NCBI GenBank assembly: GCA_043421945.1
Contig: JBHOGO010000142.1
Location: forward strand, 1-5,150
Length of the DNA: 5,150 bases
From: Thaumasiovibrio sp043421945
Lineage (GTDB): Bacteria > Pseudomonadota > Gammaproteobacteria > Enterobacterales > Vibrionaceae
Direction of reading: 5' to 3'
This document shows, one piece after another, positions 1 through 5,150 of the stretch. Under the pieces are notes generated by a model, which did no database searches, had not been told where the DNA came from, and saw nothing but the letters and a program-made list of their open reading frames with translations. The translations under genes were made by a program, and so were the position numbers. Numbering within the stretch: position 1 is the stretch's first letter; the number at the start of each line of letters is the position of its first letter.

Positions 1-107
1 AGGGTCGTCTGGTGATACAAACGGTTCACTCTTATCGCGGTGAACAGCGCTTCATGCGACTTCACGTCGCACGGACATAAATGTGTCAGCGAATTTACTA
101 AATTAGG
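1..107. other. Unassigned sequence downstream of the attC, possible gene tail
   Basis: No gene can be identified here. On the plus strand a frame is open from the window edge to a TAA at 78-80, ending in residues HVART; it could be the tail of a small protein that begins outside the window. A second plus frame is open from 16 to a TAA at 178-180, but its end runs through the attC, so its last part is probably not coding. A GC-rich hairpin (55-60 with 66-71, 6 bp, 5-nt loop) lies here but has no T-run, so it is not called a terminator. The sequence may be the start of the next cassette or other inserted DNA. Confidence 0.25.
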
Positions 108-221
108 ATATAACGGATTAGCTGAAGTATGGGAAAGTCACACCGCATTAAGTGGTGAGCAACGTAGACCACTGAACTAAAAGTGCCGGTCGTTGGAATC
201 AGTCTCAAACGCTTGTTATAT
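108..221 (-). other. attC: attC recombination site of the TOPRIM cassette
   Basis: Read on the minus strand this begins with ATATAACAAGCG (R'' at 215-221), followed by an L''-like CCAACG, as in attC repeats of Vibrio integrons. The stop codon of the upstream gene overlaps R''. A GTTATAT at 108-114 is an exact complement of R'' and gives a 114-bp site, normal for Vibrio, so it is taken as R'. The arm inside it does not pair well with the R''-side arm. A stretch at 149-165 looks like the right arm of a different attC type. The site is clear at its R'' end and uncertain at its R' end. Confidence 0.65.
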
Positions 222-926
222 TTTTACTTGCACAGGACTTTCTGACCTAATTCGTTTTATCAACTCAGCAAGTTTTACATAAGTTTCAGGGACAGGGCCA
301 CTCTCAGTTGCCATATGCTCAGCGATTTCTATTTTTGATGGTAGAAAGCTTTGTAGGTTCTGGGCACGAAGATATTTCACCGACTGACTATAGAATGGAA
401 GTGAAGGGTCAAAACTCGCAATAAACTGTTGTTTGTTAACTTGAGGATTAAGCTTAAGCAAAGTAGTTTCAAAAAGCGCATTGATAAAGTCAGACGCTTT
501 AAATGACTCTTCAAACGAACCGCCCAAATCACCATTGGGCAATGTAACGACGGGAGAGCAAGGGACTTTAAATAAATGTATATTGTCAGGTTGCTGCCCT
601 AGTCCATTAGCTAAAGACTTGTCATCATCGTCAAATGTGAAGATCATTGGTCTTTCATGGCTCAAAGTTAAATTCATCAAGCGTAACGTGTGCTTTAAAT
701 TGCCAATTCCATTGTAATTGGCTATTACAATCCCAAGCTTCTCAAAGTCAACCCCAAGCCCCTCTTCAAGTAAAATACGAAAAGCAAGCTCTTCACTTTC
801 ACCCTCAACAAATAAGTAGATACATTGCTCAAGTGCTGACTCTTTACTTGCAATATCCCACTGTTCCAACTGACAACGTAAATCTTCAAGCGCATCAGCC
901 TCTAATCTTTCTCTTCTATCCGACAT
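216..926 (-). CDS. TOPRIM-domain protein, OLD-like nuclease fold (integron cassette gene)
   Basis: The 236-residue protein carries a TOPRIM signature. Residues 40-46 (VEGESEE) give the catalytic glutamate loop, 70-76 (NYNGIGN) fit the next glycine-rich turn, and the acidic cluster DDDD at 99-102 fits the metal-binding motif. This arrangement is typical of the TOPRIM half of OLD-family nucleases (OLD, GajA), which cut nucleic acid using divalent metal. The N-terminal ATPase of those proteins is absent: only about 35 charged residues precede the TOPRIM domain. No signal peptide or membrane segment is seen, so it should be cytoplasmic. The start ATG has a GAGG four bases upstream, and the leader is only about 20 bp from the R' box of the preceding attC, as usual for a cassette gene. 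The stop TAA is embedded in its own attC. No promoter is visible in the cassette, and the IS at 949-2023 now separates it from upstream cassettes. Nuclease function is inferred from the fold only. Confidence 0.75.
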   Translation of the reverse strand: MSDRRERLEADALEDLRCQLEQWDIASKESALEQCIYLFVEGESEELAFRILLEEGLGVDFEKLGIVIANYNGIGNLKHTLRLMNLTLSHERPMIFTFDDDDKSLANGLGQQPDNIHLFKVPCSPVVTLPNGDLGGSFEESFKASDFINALFETTLLKLNPQVNKQQFIASFDPSLPFYSQSVKYLRAQNLQSFLPSKIEIAEHMATESGPVPETYVKLAELIKRIRSESPVQVKI

Positions 927-955
927 ATGACCTCAAAGAAAATATAACGAATGAT

Positions 956-968
956 ATGGACTCCCTCT
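956..968 (+). repeat. Left subterminal inverted repeat of the IS1111-type element
   Basis: ATGGACTCCCTCT matches the reverse complement of 2008-2020 at 12 of 13 positions. It lies 7 bp inside the left end deduced by rebuilding the interrupted attC. Confidence 0.85.
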
Positions 969-1025
969 ACCCAAGCCACAGCGTGCCATAGTTAACTATG
1001 AATACGCTAGAAACTGGAGGTTACT

Positions 1026-2003
1026 ATGTCTACCATTCAAACTATTGGCGTTGACCTTGCCAAGAATGTATTCAGTATTCATGGAGTAGATGCATATGGC
1101 AAGTGCGTCTTACGCAAAACTGTCAAAAGAAACAAACTCTTAGATACATTCGCCAATTTACCACCGTGCATAATTGGGATGGAAGCATGCTCGGGATCAC
1201 ATCATTGGTCACGGGAACTCAAGAAGATAGGTCATACGCCTAAGATCATGGCGTCTAAGTTTGTTATTCCATACCGGCAAAGTGAGAAGAATGACGCTAA
1301 CGATGCCGAAGCTATTTGCGAAGCGGTTTCAAGACCAAAAACCCGTTTTGTATCGGTTAAAAGTGAAGATCAACAAGCTGTTCTTTGCTTGCATCGAATT
1401 CGTCATAGCCTAGTGAAAAACCGAACCGCAACCATTAACCAACTTCGAGGCTTGTTATCAGAGTTTGGCATTATCATTCCTCAAGGTCGCTATCCACTTC
1501 AAAAGATGGTGCCTGATATTCTTGAAGATGCCGAAAATGGGATTCCGTTTCTCGCTCGTGAGTTACTAAGCGATTTAATGAATAACATCCGTCACCTTAA
1601 CGAAGAGATCCTCCGATACGATAGAAAAGTCTATCATCTCAGTAAGGAAATGAAGCAAGCGGCGAAGCTCATGTCTGTACCTGGTGTCGGAGAACATAGT
1701 GCAACGGCCATCGTGGCAACGGTAAGTGATGGAAAGCAGTTTGGCTCTAGTCGTCAATTCGCAGCATGGATCGGGTTAGTACCAAGGTAGTATTCAACGG
1801 GTGGCCACGTTCACCTTGGTCGCATCAGTAAAAGAGGCGAAAAACACATTCGTACTCTGTTTATTCATGGTGCGAGAGCTGTCATTGCCCGTTGCAAAGA
1901 GAAAAACGATAGAAGCAGTTTATGGTTACAACAACTCGTTGAAAGAAGAGGATACAAGCTAGCTGCTGTCCGATCCACTGTTGTCAGCGGTAGCTATTGT
2001 TGA
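1026..2003 (+). pseudogene. IS110-family (IS1111 group) transposase, interrupted by TAG and C-terminally truncated
   Basis: The first 254 codons encode the RuvC-like DEDD domain and most of the second transposase domain. Candidate metal ligands are D10 (GVDLAKN), E53 (GMEACSG), D90 and D93 (NDANDAE). A helix-hairpin-helix-like motif, VPGVGEHSA, is followed by FAAWIGLVPR. Relatives continue PRQ then Y/S-S/T-GG; here the Q codon is TAG (1788-1790), consistent with a CAG to TAG change. The same frame then runs on with family-typical sequence (YSTGG, LGRISKRGEKHIRTLFIHGA, WLQQLVERRGYKLAAV). After about position 1968 it stops resembling the family and ends at a TGA (2001-2003). The usual ALANKNARIAW-like tail is missing, and no other frame supplies it. 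A strong GGAGG (1016-1020) lies five bases before the ATG. Without read-through the product lacks the serine-containing active-site segment and should be inactive. Confidence 0.9.
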
Positions 2004-2009
2004 CAACAG
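1978..2009. repeat. 9-bp inverted repeat near the right end of the IS
   Basis: CTGTTGTCA (1978-1986) and TGACAACAG (2001-2009) are perfectly complementary around a 14-nt loop. The right arm overlaps the right subterminal repeat. No T-run follows, so it is not called a terminator. It may be a remnant of the structured right end where IS1111 elements encode their guide RNA. Confidence 0.5.
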
Positions 2010-2020
2010 AGGAAGTCCAT
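2008..2020 (-). repeat. Right subterminal inverted repeat of the IS1111-type element
   Basis: AGAGGAAGTCCAT is the inverted partner of 956-968 (12 of 13). It lies 3 bp from the deduced right end at 2023. Confidence 0.85.
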
Positions 2021-2023
2021 GTA

Positions 2024-2139
2024 GCCTTGCTAAGTTGCAGCTAACAACTACAAAACCCAAGCAAAGCCACCTTAATCACTAAACCCAATCAAACTGAAAA
2101 TGCCGAGCGTTAGCTGTCAACTTGAGCAACTTGCTAGCC
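2024..2139 (-). other. attC: attC site of the DUF4145 cassette, split by the IS (R' box remains at 942-948)
   Basis: On the minus strand the left arm at 2109-2129 pairs, with a few bulges, with the right arm at 2027-2045. This is the fold expected of a single-stranded attC. The R'' box (2133-2139, GGCTAGC) deviates from the consensus AAC ending. The R' box GTTATAT now lies on the far side of the IS at 942-948. The rebuilt site would be about 123 bp, the usual length of Vibrio attC repeats. Split like this, it should not recombine unless the IS is removed. Confidence 0.85.
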
Positions 2140-2820
2140 GCCTGCTGGAAAGACTGACTCCACTCTTGATGGAATTATATAAGTACCCTCTAGCATGTGT
2201 TCGATGATTTGAAGTGCAAGTTCTAATTGTTGGGAGTTGTGAGCCTTTACCTCATGAGCTGCTGAATTACCTAAAACCCTCAGCTTATGCAGAGTCTCAG
2301 CCCCCTCTTGGGTTACGATAGATCTTGCTTTGAGTGTATTAATTTTCTTGTAAAGGTCTCTACCTTCAGCAGATAAATCTTTGCAGATTGTCTCAACAAT
2401 TGCTCTGATACCGATACCAGCAAGAATGTACTGCTCATTTTCGAGTGACAATACTGTTTCCTTGTAAATTTGTTGTACAGTATAAGGCAGTAGGTGGCTT
2501 TCAAGGGTTTTGACACCCTGAACACGTCCCGGATAATATTTTATCGTTTCAGGATGATACGGACCGTCAAAATCATATTCGACATCCTCAGAAAACGTAG
2601 ATACTGTTCGGAACGAAACCGTTTGACAGCCTAAGCATTGAATAGTCTGATTTTTGCAATGCCAGTCGACCGAATTGCCCCCACCACAATCCTCGCTGCC
2701 ACTTTCATCATAAGAAGAAACCACGGAGTGTAGAGTTATTCCGCTACATTCCTTGCAGTACAGGCGATGCTTATTTTCATCGCCTGTGTTTAGCTCATAT
2801 GATTGAGAGATTTCGCCCAT
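2134..2820 (-). CDS. Zinc-ribbon and DUF4145 domain protein (integron cassette gene)
   Basis: The 228-residue soluble protein has two parts. The N-terminal part holds two CxxC pairs, Cys22/Cys25 (CKEC) and Cys62/Cys65 (CLGC), which look like a zinc ribbon; Cys45 and Cys55 lie between them. The C-terminal part (about 121-215) fits DUF4145: GIRAIVE at 137-143, an amphipathic KINTL segment near 159-163, and the family hallmark LHKLRVLGNSAAHE at 177-190. DUF4145 proteins have no settled activity; the domain also occurs in restriction-type and other defence proteins, so a role in defence is a guess. The ATG has AAGGA about eight bases upstream and lies about 20 bp after the R' box of the preceding attC. 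The TAG stop touches its own attC. No promoter is evident within the cassette. Confidence 0.75.
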   Translation of the reverse strand: MGEISQSYELNTGDENKHRLYCKECSGITLHSVVSSYDESGSEDCGGGNSVDWHCKNQTIQCLGCQTVSFRTVSTFSEDVEYDFDGPYHPETIKYYPGRVQGVKTLESHLLPYTVQQIYKETVLSLENEQYILAGIGIRAIVETICKDLSAEGRDLYKKINTLKARSIVTQEGAETLHKLRVLGNSAAHEVKAHNSQQLELALQIIEHMLEGTYIIPSRVESVFPAGG

Positions 2821-2839
2821 ACTTATTTCCTTCGTTTGC

Positions 2840-2944
2840 GGCTAACGCCTAACATAAGGTGCGCTACGATAAACTTACCAAAAGCGCCGAACTCCATACC
2901 AAAACTACCGAGTGAAAAGCGTCACCTTGATGTTTTTGTTATGT
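2840..2944 (-). other. attC: Intact attC site of the membrane/winged-helix cassette
   Basis: On the minus strand R'' is ACATAAC (2938-2944) and R' is GTTAGCC within GGCGTTAGCC (2840-2846). The arms at 2919-2934 and 2851-2864 pair as AACATCAAGGTGACGC against GCGCACCTTATGTT with two extra bases on one side, the asymmetry that gives attC its strand choice. Length is 105 bp. The upstream gene's TAA stop lies inside R''. This is the best preserved attC of the window. Confidence 0.9.
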
Positions 2945-3505
2945 TTTTATTTGCCACAAAGTAATATCAGTATCTTTTTCGATCCCTCTCGCGACGACAC
3001 CTTTTGCTTCCAGCTTTCTTAGAGTGTCTGCTACTGCACGAAAGCTTAGAGATAGAATATGGCCGATACCTGACGTTGTGTAAGCATTTGACGGATGCTC
3101 TTTTAGGTAATTTAGAACCATTTCATCAATACTTTCTTCAGTAATGCTTACTACAGAGTTGGTCAGGTTTCTCTTCAATGCTTCTAGAGTTGTACTACTT
3201 AACTCTGGAGAACTTTTGCTAACTTCTTCGACTGCTTTCTCAACCTGTGTAATAACTATCTTTTCTATACCATTTGCAGCAATGAAGTTCTGTTCGTCAG
3301 TGTAATCACTTGGTGCGTAAAGAACATGCGGTTTCTTTACCAAGATTCCAAAAAATGTGACCACGATTACTAAAGGGAATAACATTACAAAATATACAAA
3401 TAGTGATTGTGCTTCAGGGGGAAGCAATACCAAGGCTCCTGTAGCAAAGGCTTCTGCCACACCTGCAAAAATCGCAATTATTGTTAGTGGATTACTAACC
3501 TTCAC
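2939..3505 (-). CDS. Small membrane protein: two TM helices plus C-terminal winged helix (cassette gene)
   Basis: The 188-residue protein is not assigned to a named family. Two hydrophobic helices (about 7-28 and 35-55) are joined by a short PPEAQ turn, so both termini probably face the cytoplasm. A conserved-looking KKPHVLYAPSDYTDEQNF segment (57-74) follows the membrane. Residues about 75-128 are helical and charged. Residues about 129-188 read as a winged helix: VLNYLKEHP, then a recognition-helix-like LSFRAVADTLRKLEAKG, then a wing ending TLWQI. This could be a membrane-tethered DNA-binding or protein-interaction module. The start is GTG (3505-3503), preferred because AGGAG (3517-3513) lies seven bases upstream and no ATG fits. 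A weak promoter candidate, TTAAGT-17 bp-TATACT, lies at 3639-3611. The stop lies inside the attC. Confidence 0.7.
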   Translation of the reverse strand: MKVSNPLTIIAIFAGVAEAFATGALVLLPPEAQSLFVYFVMLFPLVIVVTFFGILVKKPHVLYAPSDYTDEQNFIAANGIEKIVITQVEKAVEEVSKSSPELSSTTLEALKRNLTNSVVSITEESIDEMVLNYLKEHPSNAYTTSGIGHILSLSFRAVADTLRKLEAKGVVARGIEKDTDITLWQIKT

Positions 3506-3598
3506 TTACTCACTCCTAATGGTCTCAAAGCATAAACAGCTCGTTACGTTTTCCTTTACAGACAATTTAAAACAAGGTATTTTCTAACACAATGAATT

Positions 3599-3814
3599 TT
3601 AACGAATTTTAGTATAAGTTTGTTCAGCATTGGACTTAATAATATCCCATGACTGGAAATTCACTAGTATTCTATCTGTCTTGGCAGACCTCGTGACCGT
3701 ATGCTTATTTTTATATACAACTATGGGGCCATATTTTATGGAAATGATTACAGTATTTGTATGGTGCGGTACGGCGCTGCGGGTCTTACTATGACATAGC
3801 GAATACGATGGATT
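3599..3814 (-). other. Open frame without a start codon, possible gene remnant
   Basis: A minus-strand frame is open for 71 codons and ends at TAA (3601-3599). It has no ATG and only a late GTG. Part of it reads like protein (for example KYGPIVVYKNKHTVTRS and VNFQSWDIIKSNAEQ), but I recognise no family. It overlaps the 5' half of the tRNA-like structure on the other strand. It may be the end of a decayed gene or a chance open frame. Confidence 0.2.
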
Positions 3815-3871
3815 TTAGTTTAGATATTATCCAATAGTTGCCGAGGGGTTCGACTCCCCTGACCCGCACCA
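3779..3871 (+). ncRNA. tRNA-like structure with encoded CCA
   Basis: The 5' GCGGGTC (3779-3785) pairs perfectly with GACCCGC (3861-3867), giving a 7-bp acceptor stem followed by A and CCA (3868-3871). The T arm is canonical: AGGGG (3844-3848), loop TTCGACT (3849-3855), CCCCT (3856-3860). T at position 8 is present. The rest is abnormal. The D-like hairpin is CTAT-GAC-ATAG (3789-3799) with a 3-nt loop and no GG. The anticodon-like stem TGGAT/ATCCA (3809-3813/3829-3833) closes a 15-nt loop instead of 7. Nine bases separate these two hairpins. The acceptor end and discriminator A resemble leucine tRNAs, but no anticodon can be assigned. It may be a decayed tRNA, an unusual tRNA, or a tRNA mimic. 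A possible promoter lies upstream: GTGACC at 3693-3698, and TATACA after a 15-bp spacer or TACAAC after 17 bp. Confidence 0.55.
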
Positions 3872-4370
3872 CTTCACTTCCTACCGACGGTTACACTCTA
3901 CAAAAACACTACGCTTTATATGCGGCAAATTCCACATATCCCGCTATACCTTAGTTTCACCACTAGATTTAACTATATAAAATTCAATAGGATAAGGGGT
4001 AACTCCTGTTACTTCTACAGCTGATATACCGCAAGTTGAAACCTATTGGCAGGGTACACTACTGTACTCACGTTACCAAGGTTTCATGCATCTCGTAACA
4101 TTATCGATATAGTATTGATCGCTGTACATGTAGTTCACTCAACCAGACGTGATTCCATTAGCAAAAATACGGAAAAATAGAAGTGGATTGTTGGCGTAGA
4201 GCACCTGCTCTAAACGATTTTGGGGCATTTCTGATTTAGCGAAAATCTCGTTGGCACGTCTCTGGACAGACATTTCAGCGCTATCTCTAATTTAACAATC
4301 TATTAATCAATTCACGCATGGAAAAAGTTGCTTAACTAAGTGTCTAACATTGCTGGAGTAGAACCCTAAA
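3872..4370. other. Gene-poor region with no attC, mostly unassigned
   Basis: Apart from the 44-codon ORF at 4273-4139, no gene can be supported. On the minus strand short open stretches occur between stops (about 33 codons before a TAG near 3946; 22 codons in frame after the stop of the 44-codon ORF). They could be pieces of decayed genes. No attC arms, CRISPR-like repeats or convincing terminator are seen. The lack of attC suggests that this stretch is not a normal cassette. Confidence 0.4.
4139..4273 (-). CDS. Hypothetical 44-residue protein or gene fragment
   Basis: An ATG at 4273-4271 opens a 44-codon frame ending TGA (4141-4139). The product begins MSVQRRANEIFAKSEMPQ and contains NNPLLFFRIFANG. 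It is rich in charged and hydrophobic residues in a protein-like pattern, but I recognise no family. The ribosome-binding site is weak (GAGA about ten bases upstream). The frame continues after the stop for 22 more sense codons, so it may be the front part of a longer gene broken by a nonsense change. It lies about 100 bp downstream of the ATPase remnant on the same strand. Confidence 0.35.
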   Translation of the reverse strand: MSVQRRANEIFAKSEMPQNRLEQVLYANNPLLFFRIFANGITSG

Positions 4371-5054
4371 TTACTGTATTCCTAAATATTTATCGCATTC
4401 TATCCAGACATACTCAGGTATGAGGTCGAACTCACTGGGATCAAGCTGACAGATGTACTCATTCTCAATATGGTAAGTCTCATTAATAAATTTACGTATG
4501 ACAGAGTTTTTAACATCCATATTGAACAGCCTAAATATTTGCAGTTTTTCATAACCGTTGCCACATCCTTCATAGATTTCTTTTAATGAAACTTGATTCT
4601 TCAAGCGTCCTAAAGTGACAGTATAATCAAAATCGGTGATTCTACTTGCAATAGTTGAGCAGCCTAAATCAAACTTCTCTGCATCCATTTCAGGATACTC
4701 CTCACCAACGATAGGTTCCCTTTTATCAACAGGAACCTCTCTTAGATGGAACAAGTTCGAAAGCACTTGATAAGCATCTTCTTTGTCATCCATTATTTCA
4801 TAATTTCTTCGAAGATAAATGAGCTTGAGGATTACATCACACTCTTTATCTATGACTCCATTACAGATCTGAGAAAAAGTCTTGATATCAGCTTTTGTTA
4901 TTGATTGCTCGTATAGCTCTCCTTGAGTGAACTTTAAGAAAGATGCCCCCACTGTATTATTAAACTGATCAGAAACAGCTTTAACGGTATCAATAATTGG
5001 TTCAACATCATGCGTTAGCATCAGGACTGCCCCCTGTGTCAGGCTAGTTGTCAC
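4371..5054 (-). pseudogene. C-terminal remnant of an SMC/ABC-like AAA ATPase, truncated by an IS
   Basis: The frame encodes 227 residues from a GTG at 5054, but only residues 10-227 (5027-4371) look native. They begin VLMLTHDVEPIIDTVK, which matches the strand and switch-histidine (H-loop) region following Walker B in ABC/SMC-like ATPases. Walker A, signature and Walker B are therefore missing. The following part (ADIKTFSQICN, IYLRRNYEIMDDKEDAYQVL, NLFHLREVP) is helical and reads like the C-terminal region of single-chain AAA proteins often found beside nucleases in defence loci. The exact family is not certain. The first nine residues and the GTG come from the end of the adjoining IS: the break falls at 5027/5028, where TGCCCCC begins. 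No ribosome-binding site supports the GTG. The remnant should be inactive. No attC follows the TAA stop. Confidence 0.65.
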
Positions 5055-5150
5055 TGTTAAAAATCAACCAATTAGAGGGGCGGTAACAGAGGAAATATGT
5101 CTCGTTACTCGCAAGAAAGAAAAGAAGCAGTATTGAAAAAGTTGTTACCC
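5028..5150 (+). mobile_element. Left end of an IS3-type insertion sequence (partial)
   Basis: The element is inferred from a transposase-like ORF at 5097 and the abrupt break of the ATPase frame at 5027/5028. The deduced end TGCCCCCTGTGTC starts with TG, as is usual for IS3-family ends. The other end lies outside the window, so neither terminal repeats nor a target duplication can be checked. Confidence 0.5.
5097..5150 (+). CDS. IS3-family OrfA-like transposase, N-terminus (partial)
   Basis: The 18 visible residues, MSRYSQERKEAVLKKLLP, resemble the start of IS3-family OrfA proteins, small helix-turn-helix DNA-binding proteins that combine with OrfB to form the transposase (MxxYSxERKxAVLKKLLPP pattern). 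AGAGGA lies just before the ATG. The helix-turn-helix itself and OrfB would be beyond the window, so the assignment rests on the N-terminal pattern. Confidence 0.55.
   Translation, partial: MSRYSQERKEAVLKKLLP

Larger units (their letters stand above)
949..2023 (+). mobile_element. IS1111-type insertion sequence (IS110 family) inserted in an attC site
   Basis: A 1075-bp element carries an IS110-family transposase gene and subterminal inverted repeats of 13 bp with one mismatch (956-968 and 2008-2020). With the 7-bp left and 3-bp right extensions known for IS1111 elements, the ends fall at 949 and 2023. Joining the flanks (948 to 2024) gives, on the minus strand, AGCAAGGCGTTATATT, a perfect attC right end, with no target duplication. 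This confirms the boundaries. The insertion type matches the described IS1111-attC group, which targets cassette recombination sites. The element is shorter than its relatives (usually about 1.2-1.5 kb), its transposase is interrupted, and most of its right non-coding part is missing, so it should not move by itself. Confidence 0.85.

Noticed and set aside
55..71. GC-rich 6-bp hairpin as a terminator
   Set aside because: No T-run on either strand.
16..180. Plus-strand frame ending RRPLN before a TAA
   Set aside because: Its second half is the antisense reading of the attC site, a common source of false ORFs in integrons; no start codon supports it.
481..991. Two plus-strand open frames (481-717 and 647-991)
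   Set aside because: They lie antisense to the TOPRIM gene, have no ribosome-binding site and encode no recognisable motif.
1575..1757. Minus-strand open frame inside the transposase gene
   Set aside because: Antisense to a clear transposase domain with no independent support.
2313..2525. Second minus-strand frame inside the DUF4145 gene
   Set aside because: Overlaps the DUF4145 core in another frame and lacks a start signal.
3357..3587. Plus-strand open frame over the start of the membrane protein gene
   Set aside because: Antisense to the two transmembrane helices; no ribosome-binding site; extends into the leader of the real gene.
3762..3790. XerCD dif-like site suggested by GGTGCGG
   Set aside because: The central spacer and XerD half do not match the Vibrio dif pattern.
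3740..3796. Short plus-strand ORF (18 codons) running into the tRNA-like structure, considered as a tmRNA tag frame
   Set aside because: Its end lacks the hydrophobic Ala-Ala type tag, and the tRNA-like part does not resemble the tmRNA 5' and 3' ends.

Overview
The window looks like part of a Vibrio-type sedentary chromosomal integron (superintegron). Three genes on the minus strand (926-216, 2820-2134 and 3505-2939) each run straight into a VCR-like attC site, and each stop codon lies inside or against the attC R'' box. There is no promoter-proximal integrase here, so this is an internal or disturbed stretch of the array, read from high to low coordinates. The assignment to Vibrionaceae rests on attC style and base composition; no species can be named.

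Layout. Positions 1-107 hold no gene I can identify. 108-221 is an attC site that follows a TOPRIM-domain protein gene (OLD-like nuclease fold). 949-2023 is an IS1111-type member of the IS110 family, inserted exactly between the arms and the R' box of the next attC. Joining 948 to 2024 restores a normal attC end. Its transposase is dead: a TAG codon interrupts it just before the conserved serine motif, and the C-terminal codons plus most of the right non-coding end are missing. 2134-2820 is a zinc-ribbon plus DUF4145 protein. 2840-2944 is an intact attC. 2939-3505 is a small membrane protein with a C-terminal winged helix and a GTG start.

The right third (about 3600-5150) is not a clean cassette array. 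It holds a tRNA-like structure on the plus strand (3779-3871; 7-bp acceptor stem, canonical T arm, encoded CCA, but abnormal D and anticodon regions). It also holds a 44-codon minus-strand ORF and the C-terminal remnant of an SMC/ABC-like ATPase (4371-5027). That remnant is cut off by the left end of what appears to be an IS3-type element, whose first ORF starts at 5097 and runs off the window.

The cassette genes are independent units, not an operon with one pathway. The TOPRIM protein, the DUF4145 protein and the ATPase remnant belong to families often met in phage-defence loci, but nothing here shows a complete known defence system. The best candidates for something new are the tRNA-like RNA and the two uncharacterised cassette proteins.
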